Made by a program: the position numbers and the translations under genes
Part shown: positions 10,509 through 24,283 of the stretch, in pieces
Layout of the letters: the number at the start of each line of letters is the position of its first letter
Position numbering within the stretch: the first letter of the stretch is position 1
Notes under the pieces: model-generated
Database searches by the model: none
What the model saw: only the letters and a program-made list of their open reading frames with translations
What the model was told of the DNA's origin: nothing
Source of the DNA: Pulicaria dysenterica
Lineage: Eukaryota > Streptophyta > Magnoliopsida > Asterales > Asteraceae
Direction of reading: 5' to 3'
NCBI GenBank assembly: GCA_947179395.2
Contig: OX359296.1
Location: forward strand, 11,858,001-11,922,000
Length of the DNA stretch: 64,000 nt

Positions 10509-13500
10509 ATGGCAAGTCAAGAGATCCCAACCGAGATTCCGGTGACCCTTGCTCAGGCTGGAACTTCTACAATTCCAGTTTTAGATAATCCAGTAATAGT
10601 CAACACTTCGGGTAGAGAATTAGATACAACTCAAAATGATTATATATTTCAACTTGAAAGTGAACTTCAGGAGCTTCGAGAAACAGTTCACAACTTTGAG
10701 CAGCGGAGGTTGATACAGAATTCTCAAACACCGATTCCAACAGCAGCTGTTGCTACAGTGTCAACAACACCACCACTTTCAGTACCATTTTCTGTTCCAT
10801 ATTCTACTGTTGCTTCACAGGGTACACAACAGCCGATTATCTATCAATTTACTGCACCAGGAGCTTACCCCTACCCAGGATTTGGTCAACATAATAAATT
10901 TAAGCAATTCATGGATTGTAAACCTTCAGAGTATAGCGGTAGTACGGACCCTAATAAAACTTTGAATTGGTTGAGGGAGATGACCAAGGCCTTGGATACT
11001 GCGGAATGCGAGGAGAAAGTGCGGGTATTATATGCTACTCAAAGACTCAAAGGAGATGCTATGGTATGGTGGGATTCGATTACCGGTCATTTTACAAAGC
11101 AGCAGATGAGTAGTATTACTTGGGAGCAATTTGAGGGAAAGGTTTGTGAGCAATACTGTGGATCTTTTGAGATGGAACGAATCAAGAAGGAGTTCATGGA
11201 TTTGCAGATGACCGATAATATGTCTGTGGATGAATTGATTAGGCAATTCAATGAGAAATTACGATTTGCACAGCAGTGGGTTCCGGACGAAGCTTCAAGA
11301 GTTCAACATTTTGTGAGAGCTTTGCATCCAGATTACAGGAGTGCTACCAGGTGGGCTAGCACTTTATCTCAAGCTTTTACCCTAGCTAAGTCAGCCGAGG
11401 GTGATGCTCAAGCCAAGGAGAAGTTGAATAAAGATAGAATTTCTCAACAGAAATCCCGGTTTGATTATTTTAATACCCAACATCGGCAGGGAAATCAAGG
11501 AGGTCAGGGAAGTCAACGTCAAGGACAGGGTCAGAGTCAGAGCAGTCAGAATCGTAGGCTTAAATCTGGTGGGTCTACCCAAAGAGCCCCGTGGTGTAAT
11601 AAATGTAAGTCTTTTCATCATGGACTTTGTACCCTACAGACAGCCAGATGTATGCGTTGTGGTCAGTTTGGGCATGAATTGAAGAATTGTAGATTTCCGA
11701 GGAGTGTTTGTTGGAATTGTCAAAAGGAGGGGCACAGAGTAGGTGAGTGCCGTGTGGGTAAGAAATCGGGGACTGGGTCGGTATCGGGATCGGTTGTGGG
11801 ATCTTCGTCCGCTTCAGGACAGAAAAGGAAGAACCCTCCGTCAGCTGAGGGTAGAGCATTCCGGATGTCAGTAGATGATGCTGCTGCTACTGATGATGTC
11901 ATCACGGGTATGTTTCTCATAAATTCTATACCTGCACGTGTGTTATTTGATTCTGGTGCCAATCGTTTATTTATTTCTGTGGCATTTTGTGATAAATTGA
12001 AATTGCCTACTTCGAATGTTGCTGCTCCATTAGAAGTAGAGATAGCTGATGGTAAAACGGTTCCAGTCACAACGGCTGTGTCTGGGGCTGAAATTGATAT
12101 TGATGGTACATGCTTTCCTGTTTCTTTTCTGTTAATGCCTATAGTTGGTTTTGATGCTGTTATGGGTATGGATTGGTTGAGTCAGAACCAAGCTGTTATA
12201 AAATGCCATAGAAAACTGATTTCATTTCCTTTACCTGATGGGTCATACGTAGTGGCTCGCGGGGAGAGGGTTAGACCTGCTTTTCCTATTATCTCGTATA
12301 TGAAGGCTAGAAAATCTCTGGCCAAAGGGTGTGAATCCTACCTTGCTCATGTGGTTGATGTTAAAAAGGAGAAATAGATTGTTTCTGATATCCGGGTGGT
12401 TTCGGAATACCCGGAAGTGTTTCCCGATGAATTACCTGGGTTGCCTCCGGTTCGTGAGGTAGAATATAGGATTGATTTGATTCCAGGTTCGAGCCCAGTG
12501 GCTAAAGCTCCTTACAGGTTAGCTCCTTCTGAAATCCGTGAGATGACGACACAGATTCAGGATTTGTTAGACAGGGGTTTTATTTGTCCTAGTTCTTCTC
12601 CGTAGGGTGCACCGGTTTTGTTTGTGAAAAAGAAAGACGGTACTTTGCGTATGTGTATTGACTACAGGGAACTGAATAAGAGAACGGTTAAAAATAAATA
12701 CCCTTTACCCAGAATTGATGATTTGTTTGATCAGCTGCAGGGTGCTTCTTATTTTTCTAAAATTGATCTGCGCTCGGGTTATCATCAGGTACGTGTTTCT
12801 GATGCTGATGTTCCTAAAACCGCTTTCCGTACCAGATATGGTCATTATGAGTTTTTAGTTATGCCTTTCGGTTTAACTAACGCCCCTGCTGTATTTATGG
12901 ATTTAATGAATCGGGTCTGTCGGCCGTTTTTGGATAAATTCGTGATTGTATTTATCGATGACATCTTGGTTTATTCTAAAACTGAGTCTGAGCACGATCT
13001 TCATTTGAGGCAAGTTTTAGAAACTTTAAAACGGGAGCAAATTTTTGCAAAATTTTCTAAATGTGAATTCTGGATGCGAGAGATTCAATTTTTGGGGCAT
13101 GTTATTTGTAAAGATGGGGTTAAAGTCGATCCGGCTAAAGTTGAAGCAGTTATGAACTGGAGTGCTCCTAAAACATCATCTGAGATTAAAAGTTTTCTGG
13201 GATTGGCGGGTTATTATCGCAGATTTATTAAAGATTTTTCGAAAATTGCGAGTCCTATAACGAAATTAACCCGTAAAGATGTGCCTTTTAAGTGGAATAA
13301 TGAACAGGAGACAGCTTTTCAGACGTTGAAACAACTATTATGTCAGGCTCCTATTCTTGCACTACCTGATGGTTCTGATGAATTTGTAATTTACTGTGAC
13401 GCTTCCTTTGCAGGTTTGGGTTGTGTTTTAATGCAGCATGATCGGGTTATTGCTTATGCTTCACGACAATTGAAACCACACGAGAAGAATTATCCAACCC

Positions 13501-15269
13501 ATGATTTAGAACTTGCAGCTGTAGTCTTTGCGTTGAAACTGTGGAGGCATTACTTATATGGTACGAAATGTGTTATTTGTACTGATCATAAGAGTCTGCA
13601 GTATGTATTTTCCCAGAAAGAACTTAATATGCGGCAGAGACGGTGGTTAGAACTCATTAAGGATTATGATTGTGAGATTCGATATCACCCGGGGAAAGCA
13701 AATGTTGTAGCAGATGCTTTGAGCCGCAAGGGAGCTGGTGATAATATTCGATTTATGCGAGTTGAGATCGTTTCTGACTTAGTGGATAGGCTTAAATCTG
13801 CTCAGTTAGAAGCTTTAAAAGATGAAAATCTGAAGTTAGAAATTATGATGAAGAGAAAAGATGATTTGATTAATGATTCGCGCGGATTGAAGACTTATCA
13901 GTCTCGTGTGTGGGTGCCATTGCTTGGAGAGCTTCGGGGTTTGATTTTGGCAGAGGCTCACAAGTCAAGATTGTCTGTTCATCCTGGTAGCACGAAAATG
14001 TACAATGATCTTAAAGTGCTGTATTGGTGGCCTACTATGAAGAAAGATGTTGCAAAGTTTGTGGGAACGTGTCATATTTGTGCTCAGATCAAAGCAGAGC
14101 ACCAAAAACCTTACGGGTCTTTGAAACAGTTGGAGATACCAGAGTGGAAATGGGAACACATCACGATGGATTTTGTATCCAAACTTCCATGTACCCAGCG
14201 GAAACATGATAAAATTTGGGTGATTGTTGACCGTTTGACGAAGAGTGCTCATTTTCTTGCCACCAGTGAGACAGCTTCACTCAGCAGATTAGCTCAGTTG
14301 TACATCGATGAGATTGTATCACGGCATGGTATTCCTCTTTCTATTGTTTCTGATCGAGATCCCAGATTTGTTTCTAACTTTTGGAGGAGTTTACAGCATG
14401 CATTGGGGACGCGTGTTAATTTGAGTACAGCTTATCATTCTCAGACAGACGGTCAGAGTGAGCGTACTATTCAGACACTTGAGGATATGTTACGCGCCTG
14501 TGTGTTAGAATATGGTGGGTCTTGGGATTCACACTTGCCTTTGATTGAATTTGCGTATAATAATTCTTATCACTCGAGTATCGGTATGCCACCTTATGAG
14601 ATGTTATACGGTCGTCGCTGTCGTACTCCTACTTGTTGGTTAGAGGCAGGTGAGAAACAGTTTGCGGGTCCCGAAATTGTTCAGATGACGGCTGAGAAAG
14701 TTGCTATTGCTCGGGAAAAGTTGAAAGTTGCGAGAGACAGACAAAAGATGTACGCAGATCCACGCCGCAGAACAGTTACGTTTGTTGAAGGTGAGTTGGT
14801 TTATCTGAAAGTTTCTCCGTGGAAAGGGGTTATTCGCTTTGGGAAACGTGGGAAACTAGCTCCACGATATATTGGTCCGTTTCGCATAAGACAGATAGTC
14901 AACGACCAGACTGTTACTCTTGATCTTCCACCAGAGTTAGCGGGTATTCATGATACTTTTAATGTCTGTTACTTACGTAAATGTAATGTTGAGGATGAAA
15001 GTCAGGTTCTTCCAGTACATGATCTGAAAGTTGATTCGAAAAAGCGATTAATAGAAGAACCAGTTGAGATAGTTGATCGTAAAACAACGAAGCTTCGGAG
15101 GAAAGAGATTCCTATGGTTTTGATTAAATGGAAGCATAGTTTGGGTTCAGATTTAACATGGGAGACTGAGGCAGACATGAGGAACCGCTACCCTAGCCTA
15201 TTTGAGAGCGATGAGATTCCGGGGACGGAATCTTGTTTAGGGGGAGAGATTTGTAACACCCGCGTTTAG
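10509..15269 (+). pseudogene. Gypsy-B gag-pol polyprotein, one frame with two amber stops
   Basis: I chose the ATG at 10509 (MASQEIPTEI). One reading frame of 1587 codons holds a gag domain (MVWWDSITGHF region), cysteine motifs CNKCKSFHHGLC, CMRCGQFGHELKNC and CWNCQKEGHRVGEC, an aspartic protease (LFDSGANRLF, about residue 480), RT (FIDDILVYS), RNase H (YCDASFAGLG), an H2C2 integrase finger (HPGSTKMY...CHICAQ), the DDE core (TMDFVSKLP, SDRDPRFVS, TDGQSERTIQ) and a chromodomain-like C-terminus (IKWKHSLGSDLTWE). TAG codons at 12375-12377 (after protease) and 12603-12605 (start of RT, where Gypsy-A has Trp) are the only interruptions. The frame runs 18 bases into the 3' LTR. If neither stop is read through, only gag-protease is made. 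Confidence 0.95.
15237..15251 (+). other. Gypsy-B polypurine tract
   Basis: A purine-rich run (AGGGGGAGAGA) directly precedes the 3' LTR and overlaps the end of pol. Confidence 0.8.
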
Positions 15270-16915
15270 GGCCTAGTTGTTTCGTGGCGGTGGTAAGTTA
15301 TTTAATTGTTTATATTGGTATTTTTGATTGTTTATAATTATTTGCTTTTTATTTATATATTTATTTGATGCTTGCTTGGTATTTAAAGTGGACCGCGAGG
15401 TAAAAGGTAAAAATATTAGTTTAATATTTTTATATGATATTTGTACCATATGATTCGTTTTTATACGAGGGTCCCGAATATTACCTCGTTGCATGTTTTT
15501 GACTTGAGTAGGACCGCTTTAATTAGGTTCCTGTATGCTAGATATCAGTATTTGCACTGTGTAGTGAAATGTGTTCAGTCTTGACTTATATATATAGCTT
15601 TTGATATGAGAGTTCTCATTTGTTTGGCTGCATAAGAGAAGAGAGAAAAGAGAGAGAACCAAAAACCCACTTTTACTCAACTTGAGTTTGTTATTCTGTT
15701 TTCGAGTTATAAAGCGGGAGTTAACGGTTGGTTTTCGAGCAAGAGGTGTGTGTGTTGTTTATGTCAAGTTTTGATTAGGAAGTTCTTGAATGTTGTGTTT
15801 TGGCCGTGCGAAGTGGAGTCCACTACGTGCATAGTGACTCCATTGCGTGCGAAGTGCATGTGGAAGAAGATGAAGTCAATGGGTTTTGGTCGCACGGAGT
15901 GTAGTCCACTACGTGCGTACCAGTTCCCATTGCGTGCGAAGTAGGTTAGTCACTTCGTAAGTTTGAAAGTTCAATACGTGCGAAGTGGAGTCCACTACGT
16001 GCGTAGTGACTCCATTACGTGCGTATTGATTCAGACGTTAATTCTGTAATCTTATTGCTTGTAGCCAATGAGAGTTTTCGTTTTTGTAGATTGGAATGTA
16101 ATCCCAATTACTGACTAAGTTATGATGTGTTTCAGGAAACGAGAAGGCTCAGTGAAATTAGAATTCTGAGTGTGGTGTTGGAGAACACAGGTGAGTGGAC
16201 TTTAATGCACCAGTGGTTTTAGTTGTAACTGTTATGGTTACTTGGATTTTATACGATTAATCATGCGATAGACTGTTTAGTCTGATATGATTGTTTGATT
16301 GGTTATGTGATGATTATTGAAATAGTGTCCAAGATATGAGTATCAAGGCATGAAATTGTGCTCATGATGTTTGTGGCAGAGGTCAGCTAAGCGTGGTTTT
16401 GGGCTGGGTCAGTTGCTTCTGGTTAGGCAGTTTTAGATCCTCTGTCGCATTTGTTGTAGCAGAGGGGGTTTAACTGTGCCAGTTAGCAGATGGCTATCGG
16501 TAGATCATTGCTATGGCCAGCATTGATCGTAGGCTCGGCAGAGCCGCCGGTCCTTTGATATTTGAGATAAACTGTTCTTGTGATTGTTGTGGTTATGCTT
16601 TAATTGCTTGTGGCTTGATTTTCATTCACTTAGCTTTGTGCTAATTCCCCACCCTAATCCTCTGTTTCAGGTTTTGAGGGCACGGTAGGTTGCAGTTTTT
16701 GTGTACAGGGAAAGTTTGACCGTAGCTCTGATATTTTGGGTTTTAGAATGATGAGTCATATGTAATTAAATGTTTTGTAACACTAAAGGAAGTATTGTAT
16801 GTTTGTACAGTGTTGGTTTTAACTTTTATTGTTATTTCATTTTTAGTTTTATAATGTATTATTTCCGCTGTGATTTAAAAAAAAAAAATATGGCTTGTAT
16901 TTTTGCGGTGTTACA
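15252..16915 (+). repeat. Gypsy-B 3' LTR
   Basis: 1664 bp, near-identical to 8664-10333. It is followed by the second target copy aatag at 16916-16920. Confidence 0.95.
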
Positions 16916-17662
16916 AATAGGATTCCGAGTAAAAGTACAATCTCGAGAGAATATCCAAATCCGAGTAAATTTCTATCGGATTCCGAGTAAAATGGCAATT
17001 CCGAGAGAATTGTTAAGGCCACTGATAATTTAGTCGGATTCCGACTCATTCATACTTCAAATCCGACAGAATCATAACTTCATGCATAAAATCTATTTCT
17101 AACTTAAATCTTACTGATTTCATGCATACAAGTTATATATATTTCCAGTAATTATTCTAAACATATAAACAACATGTATAGATCATAATATCTAACATGC
17201 ATACGTCCTATGATCATCAAATCATCATATATGCTTTGATCGGAATTCATATATTCATATATAAAAAACCGAAATTAAACAATAATCAACATAATGGTAT
17301 AGAATTTCTAACCTTCTAATGAAAAAGAATACTTCAAGATCAAAGGATTGAACCAACAAATAAATTATCTTCCCTTCTTCTTCTTTTCTTTTCTCTCGGC
17401 CGAAACAAGCAAAAACACACACAACACACTTGTATACTTCTACAAGAAATGAGGTATGGTGTAGAGTTGGTACCTATACCACCAACCGGCCCATACCCAT
17501 CCAATTATTAAATTAATCCATTTATTTACTGTAAATAATAAAAACCAAATAATATCACAAGATCATCAATTCACATATAAATAAATCACAAAAACAAATA
17601 AAATCCCAAGATTAATTAATCAATTACCTTAATTAATCTAGGCCGACAAAGAGGGTGTTACA
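16916..17662 (-). repeat. Gypsy-A 3' LTR, second segment
   Basis: Continues the LTR after Gypsy-B, starting with the second copy of the 5-bp target site aatag and ending GTGTTACA at 17662. It matches 23532-24283. Confidence 0.92.
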
Positions 17663-17674
17663 AATCTTTCCCTC

Positions 17675-20600
17675 TTAAGAAGATTCCGTCCTCGGAATCT
17701 CTTCGCTCTCAAAGAAAGAAGGATACCGACTTCTCATCTCAGTTTCAGTCTCCCAAGTCAAATCTGAACCCAAACTATGTTTCCACTTAACCAGAACCAT
17801 GGGTATCTGTTTCTTTCTCAATTTTGTGACTTTACGATCCAGTAGCTCAACTGGTTTCTCAATAAGTTTCTGATTCAAATCCACACGAAGATCCTGAATC
17901 GGAAGAACATGAGTCTGGTCCTCTACATTGCACTTCCTCAAATAACATACGTTGAAAGTGTCATGAATACCAGCTAGTTCATCGGGAAGATCTAATGCAA
18001 CAGCCTGATCATTAACCACTCGTCGGGATTCTAAAAGGATCAATGTACCGGGGAGCCAACTTCCCGCGTTTACCAAATCTAATTACACCCTTCCAAGGAG
18101 ATACTTTCAAGTAAACCCTTTCTCCCTCAACAAACGATACTGGTCGACGTCGCGGATCTGCATACATTTTCTGTCTATCCCTTACAGCTTTTAATCTCTC
18201 ACGAGTAATTGAAACCTTATCAGTTGTCATCTGTACAATATCAGATCCTGCAAACTGCTTTTCCCCAGCTTCTAACCAACAAGTCGGAGTTCTACAAGGA
18301 CTACCATATAACATCTCATACGGCGGTATACCGATACTGGAGTGGTAGGAATTGTTGTATGCAAACTCAAACAAAGACAAATGTGAATCCCATGCACCCT
18401 CAAACTCTAATACACATGCTCGCAGCATATCTTTTAGCGTCTGAATAGTTCTCTCTGATTGACCATCTGTCTGTGGATGATAAGTTGTACTCAAATTCAC
18501 CCGGGACCCCAATTCTTGTTGCAGTCTATTCCAGAAGTTAGATACAAACCTCAAATCTCTATCCTAAACAATAGACAATGGAATTCCATGTCTAGATATT
18601 ATCTCATCAATGTACAATTGAGCCAGTTTGCCTAAAGGTGCAGATTCAGCAGTAGCAAGGAAATGTGCACTCTTGGTCAATCTATCGACAATAACCCAAA
18701 TCATATGATGACCTTTCTGAGTTCGTGGAAGTTTAGTTACAAAATCCATCGTAATGTGATCCCATTTCCACTCAGGTATATCCAATTGTTTCAATGATCC
18801 ATACGGCTTCTGATGTTTAGCTTTAACTTGAGCACAGATGTGACACATCCCAACGAACTTAGCTATATCTGTTTTCATAGTTGGCCACCAATACCGAGTC
18901 TTTAAATCAAGATACATCTTCGTACTACCCGGATGTATAGACAATCTGGACTTGTGAGCCTCATTTAAAATTAATTCCCTCAAGCTACCAAATTTGGTAC
19001 CCACACTCGCGCATGATAAACCTTCAAACCACGCGAGTCAGAAGTTAATTCATGTTGTCGTTTAACAATTTGTTCATCCTTCAGATTTTCATCTTTCAAA
19101 GCTTCAAATTGAGCAACCAACAGTTGATCCACTAAATCAGACTTGATTTCCAATCGCATAAATTTCACAGTTTCTGACGATCCCTTCCGACTTAGTGCAT
19201 CAGCAACTACATTCGCCTTACCCGGATGATACTGAATGTCGCAATCATAATCCTTGATCAATTCTAACCAACGACGTTGTCTCATATTCAGTTCCTTCTG
19301 CGTAAACACATACTGAAGACTTTTGTGATCAGTGCAGATAATACATTTGGTTCCATACAGTTAATGTCTCCACAGTTTCAACGCAAATACCACAGCTGCT
19401 AATTCCAAATCATGAGTCGGGTAATTTCTTTCATTCGGTTTCAACTGCCTAGAGGCATATGCAATTACCTTACCCCTCTGCATCAGAACACATCCCAACC
19501 CGGCGTGGGAAGCATCACAGTATACCACAAAATCCTCTGAACCCTCAGGCAATGACAGAATAGGAGCCTGACACAACAACTGTTTCAATGTCTGAAAAAC
19601 ACTCTCCTGATTTGAACCCCACTGAAACGGAACATCTTTACGAGTCAACTTGGTCAACGGACCAGCCAACTTAGAAAAGTCTTTTATAAATCTGTGGTAG
19701 TAACCTGCCAATCCAAGAAAACTCTTTATCTCTGTAGGCGTTTTCGGTGCACTCCAGTTCATAACGGCTTCAATCTTGGACGGATCCACTTTTATTCCCT
19801 CTTGACAAATTACGTGCCCTAGAAATTGAACTTCTCGCAACCAAAATTCACATTTCAAAAACTTGGCATACAACCTGTTTTGTTTTAGAATCTCCAAAAC
19901 CTGTCTCAGGTGCTGATCGTGCTCATCCTCTGTTTTCGAATACACTAGTATATCATCGATGAATACAATGAAAAATTTGTCTAGAAAAGGTGTGGACACC
20001 CGATTCATCAAATCCATAAACATGGAAGAAGCATTCGTCAAACCAAATGGCATCACCAAGAACTCGTAATGACCATATCGAGTATGGAAAGCAGTCTTAG
20101 GTATATCCTCCTCTGCTACTCTGACCTGATGATAACCAGATCGTAGATCAATCTTTGAAAAGTAGGAAGCCCCTTGTAACTGATCAAAAAAACCATCGAT
20201 TCTGGGCAACGGGTACTTGTTTTTGACAGTTCTCTTGTTCAGATCCCTGTAATCAATACACATACGGAGAGTTCCATCTTTCTTCTTCACAAACAGTACT
20301 GGTACACCCCACGGCGAAGAACTCGGACGGATAAACCCCTTATCAAGTAAGTCCTGTATCTGAGTCATCATCTCCCGGATCTCAGATAGAGCCAAATGAT
20401 ACGGAGCTTTAACAATCGGTGTAGTACCCGGTACCAATTCTATCTTATACTCAACATCCCGTACAGATGGTAACCCTGCCAGATCATCTGGGAATACCTC
20501 TGGATATTCGGAGACAACACGAACATCGGTAACAGGTCGCTTCTCTTCCTTCACATCAATAGCGTAGGCCAGAAAAGACGCACACCCTTTAGCTAGAGAT

Positions 20601-22429
20601 TTTATAGCCTTCATATACGAGATGATTGGAAAAGAAGATCGAGATCTATCCCCACGAGCCAATACATGCGACCCGTCAGCCAAAGGAATAGTAATCAGTT
20701 TCTTATGGCACTGAATGCTAGCTCTATGGTGACTTAACCAATCCATTCCTAATACTAAGTCAAACCCCGGTATAGGCATCAGTAAGTAATCTACAGGCAG
20801 ACTAGTACCATCAATATCTATATACACCCCAGTCACAGAAGAAGTTACAGGCACTAACTTACCATCAGCTACTTCTACTTCTAAAGAAGAAGTAATAACA
20901 GTAACAGGTAGTTTCAGTTTACCACAAAAAGATACAGACATGAAAGATCTATTGGCACCAGAATCAAATAACACACGGGCAGGTACAGAGTTTACAATAA
21001 ACATACCCGTGATCACATCACTGTCTTCCGCAGCTTCTGTAACAGTCATCTTAAAGGCTCTCCCTTCCGCAGAAGGTGCAACCTTTCTCTTCTGACCTGC
21101 AGAAGATGATCCCCCGACAAAGCCTACCCCCTGCCCAGTCCCCCTTTGCCTCTGCTTCGTGCAAGCTCCAGCTCTATGACCCTCTTCATGACAATTCCAA
21201 CATACATTTGTATTAAACCGACAAGCTGATGGTTCATGGCCAAATCCACCACAACGTAAACATCGTTTCATCTGTGATGTGCACGGACCAGTATGACTAG
21301 CATTGCAGGGTTTACACCACGGCTTATTCTGATATAACCCCGAACTTTTCGGTTTCTGATCACCCCGATGCTGGTTATTCTGCCACTTGCTCTTGTTCCC
21401 ACTCTGATTTCCACCGGACCTGTGAGACAACCCTTTCTCACGATTAATCCTCTCCCAAGCTTTCACATCACCCTCCGCAGCCCTAGCGACAGTAAATGCC
21501 TGTACCAACGATGTTGCCATCCGGGTGTTACCCCGATATTCAGGCAACAGGGCTTGAACGGAACGATCTATCTGTGATGGTTCATCGGGTACCCACCGCT
21601 TTGCAAACCTCAGCTTCTCGTTAAATTTTACAATCAATTGATCTACCGACATCTTGTCATCCTGAGCTAGATCCATGAACTCCCGCTTCACCTTTGCTAA
21701 ATCATAAGTATTACAGAATTGCTCGCAGAACTTGGTTTGAAATTGATCCCAAGTAACAGAATTCATCACTTCCCTGGATAGATGAGCAGTTAGAGAATCC
21801 CACCAGGTTGCAGCTTGACCCTTCAACCTCCGAGTTGCAAACATAACCCTGTCAGATTCCTCGCAATTACAGGCTTCCAAGGCCTTCCCCATCTCCCTTA
21901 ACCAACTCAAAGTATCAGTTGGATTTGAGCTTCCTGAATACTCAGGTGGCTGGCAAGCCATGAAATCCTTGTATTGCCCTTTAGGTTTAAAGCCTCCTTG
22001 ATTTGGGTACCAGGGAATGAAAAAGTTCTGCTGTTGTGGTTGGTGCTGCTGTTGGGGTTGGTATGGTTGAGACACGGGTGGCATCGATACAAATGGTAGA
22101 GTTCCAAAAGGTGTTGACACGGTATTGAAAGGTGCAGCAGAGTAAACAGGATGTGGTATTGACTGAGTAAATACAGCTGACTCTCTGGGCAAATGAGTGG
22201 TCTGAGTTTGATAAGAAAACTGAGTCTAATGTTGCTGCTGTTCCAATTCCTGAACCCGATCTCTCAAACTTTGCAGAGTGTCTTCCAATTGTAACACATA
22301 ATCTTGTTGATCAGATTCATCGTTGTGGGAAGTACCGGCTCTGTTGTACTACTCATTAACTGCAGTGGAGGACTGATGATTTCTTCCCGGGGACGCAGGG
22401 GTAGTTGTCTGGTTCACGTTATCAGCCAT
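17675..22429 (-). pseudogene. Gypsy-A gag-pol polyprotein, broken
   Basis: Gag starts at the ATG at 22429 (MADNVNQTTT) and meets early in-frame stops near 22349 and 22226. A long open stretch (22192-19361, 943 codons) then covers the retrotransposon gag domain, two CCHC knuckles (CLRCGGFGHEPSAC, CWNCHEEGHRAGAC), the protease (LFDSGANRSF), RT with FIDDILVYS, and RNase H up to LKLWRH, where a TAA replaces a Tyr codon. The rest is spread over several frames (19309-18980, 19004-18564, 18554-18012, 18076-17675): H2C2 integrase finger, DDE core (TMDFVTKLP, TDGQSERTIQ) and a chromodomain-like end (KWKHSLGSDLTWE). The family's usual polyprotein is about 1,550 residues. It is dead by stops and frameshifts. 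Confidence 0.9.
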
Positions 22430-22596
22430 TTTCTATGCAATACACAGCATCTCACCAATTGTTAGATATAATTCGTTAGTATAAACACTAACCACCCTCA
22501 AAGCTACACTACTAATTACCCACCCTGGGAATACTAGACTGACCAGAGCCTCGGTTCGAGTATTGCACAAATCATTCATGCAAATCCTAAAACCAG

Positions 22597-22609
22597 GGCT
22601 CTGATTCCA
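22597..22609 (-). other. Gypsy-A primer-binding site
   Basis: On the minus strand TGGAATCAGAGCC follows the 5' LTR after 3 bases. It is one base off TGGTATCAGAGCC, the complement of the initiator-Met tRNA 3' end. Confidence 0.8.
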
Positions 22610-22612
22610 ACT

Positions 22613-24283
22613 TGTAACACTGTACTTTTAAACATAATATTTACTGCACACGGAAGCTAATTACATATAATTATCTTAATTACATAATAGATACAAAAGA
22701 TTTTAACTTTTTTACACAACAAAACTTTTACAGTGTTAATCCAAAACAGGCTCTAATCAAAAACTTTGACATCAGAGTTTGGTCTGTCCATATTCCCAGC
22801 CCAAATCATCAAGATCACCTCAAAGGATCTGCAAAACAATCTAGTAGGGAATTAGCACAAAGCTAAGTGAGGGAATAAATATCTAAACATACACAAGGCA
22901 AGTATGCCCAAACCAAATAGCTCATGAATCCCAGGAGAACCGGCGGTGTTGCAAGCACCTACAACCAAGGTTGGACAAAACCAAGGTTTACCGATAGCCT
23001 TGCTAACATGGATAACAGTACCATCCCCCTTGAGTACCTCAACGGTACTACAAGATCAGATACTGTAATCCCCCAAGCAATAGGTCCAACATCAAACTGA
23101 TCTCCAAATTAACATGTATATACAATCCAAACAAGAGCATTCCAAATAGGATATCATATGATGTATATCTGAAGATATAAATCCACTCACCAAAGTCTTC
23201 AAAACCTTGGCACACTCAGATGACTAAATTCACCGAGTCTTCTCAGTTCCTGAAATTGAAGTAACCCAAGTAAGTATTCAATTCATAATTCTGATCCAAT
23301 AATAAATAACATATGTATTCATGATCTCATTTATATATACACTTATACATATATATACATCATACATAAACCCCAAACATATATACAATTCATGTTTATC
23401 TTCGAATCATCAATTCCGACTAAGTTTAAATCTGATTAGAGTCGGATTCCGAGTGAATACCCAATTCTGATAGAATCATGATCCAAATCCGAGCAAAGTC
23501 ACAATCCGAGTAAAAGTCCAATCCCGAGAGAATAGGATTCCGAGTAAAAGTACAATCCCGAGAGAATATCCAAATCCGAGTAAACTTCTATCGGATTCCG
23601 AGTAAAATGGCAATTCGGAGAGAATTGTTAAGGCCACTGATAATTTAGTCGGATTCCGACTCATTCATACTCCAAATCCGACAGAATCATAACTTCATGC
23701 ATAAAATCTATTTCTAACTTAAATCTTACTGATTTCATGCATACAAGTTATATATATTTCCAGTAATCATTCTAAACATATAAACAACATGTATAGATCA
23801 TAATATCTAACATGCATACGTCCTATGATCATCAAATCATCATATATGCTTTAATCGGAATTCATATATTCATATATAAAAAACCAAAATTAAACAACAA
23901 TCAATATAATGGTATAGAATTTCAAACCTTCTAATGAAAAAGAATACTTCAAGATCAAAGGATTGAACTAACAAATAAATTATCTTCCCTTCTTCTTCTT
24001 TTCTTTTCTCTCGGCCTAAACAAGCAAAAACACACACAACACACTTGTATACTTCTAAAAGAAATGAGGTATGGTGTAGAGTTGGTACCTATACCACCAA
24101 CCGGCCACACCCCATACCCATCCAATTATTAAATTAATCCATTTATTTACTTTAAATAATAAAAAGCAAATAATATCACAAGATCATCAATTCACTTATA
24201 AATAAATCACAAAAACAAATAAAATCCCAAGATTAATTAATCAATTACCTTAATTAATCTAGGCCAACAAAGAGGGTGTTACA
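22613..24283 (-). repeat. Gypsy-A 5' LTR
   Basis: 1671 bp with TGTAACAC...GTGTTACA ends, uninterrupted. It contains repeated GGATTCCGAGTAAAA / CCGAGAGAATA motifs around 23440-23640. Confidence 0.93.

Larger units (their letters stand above)
8664..16915 (+). mobile_element. Gypsy-B: young, nearly complete Ty3/gypsy element
   Basis: 8252 bp: 5' LTR 8664-10333, primer site 10337-10350, gag-pol 10509-15269, a purine tract ending at 15251, 3' LTR 15252-16915, flanked by the perfect TSD aatag. By eye the LTRs differ by about ten substitutions, one 9-bp deletion and a poly-A length change over 1.66 kb (about 0.6%), so insertion was recent. It belongs to the same family level as Gypsy-A (shared LTR ends and alignable polyproteins) but to a different subfamily, since LTR interiors differ. 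Two amber codons interrupt an otherwise open polyprotein. Confidence 0.96.
7740..24283 (-). mobile_element. Gypsy-A: Ty3/gypsy chromovirus-type element inserted in Copia-1
   Basis: A complete minus-strand element. The 5' LTR is 22613-24283 (1671 bp). The 3' LTR is 7740-8663 plus 16916-17662 (about 1666 bp once Gypsy-B and one target copy are removed). Both LTRs start TGTAACAC and end GTGTTACA. Flanking pentamers are cctta (7735-7739) and ccttc (24284-24288), a 5-bp TSD with one change. A mutated initiator-Met primer site lies at 22597-22609. By eye the LTRs differ at about 4% of sites, older than Gypsy-B, which sits inside its 3' LTR. Order PR-RT-RH-IN and a C-terminal chromodomain-like segment place it in Ty3/gypsy, probably Tekay-like. 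Confidence 0.93.

Noticed and set aside
10494..12377. 627-codon zinc-knuckle protein as a host gene
   Set aside because: It is Gypsy-B gag-protease, between a PBS and pol in the same frame and flanked by LTRs.
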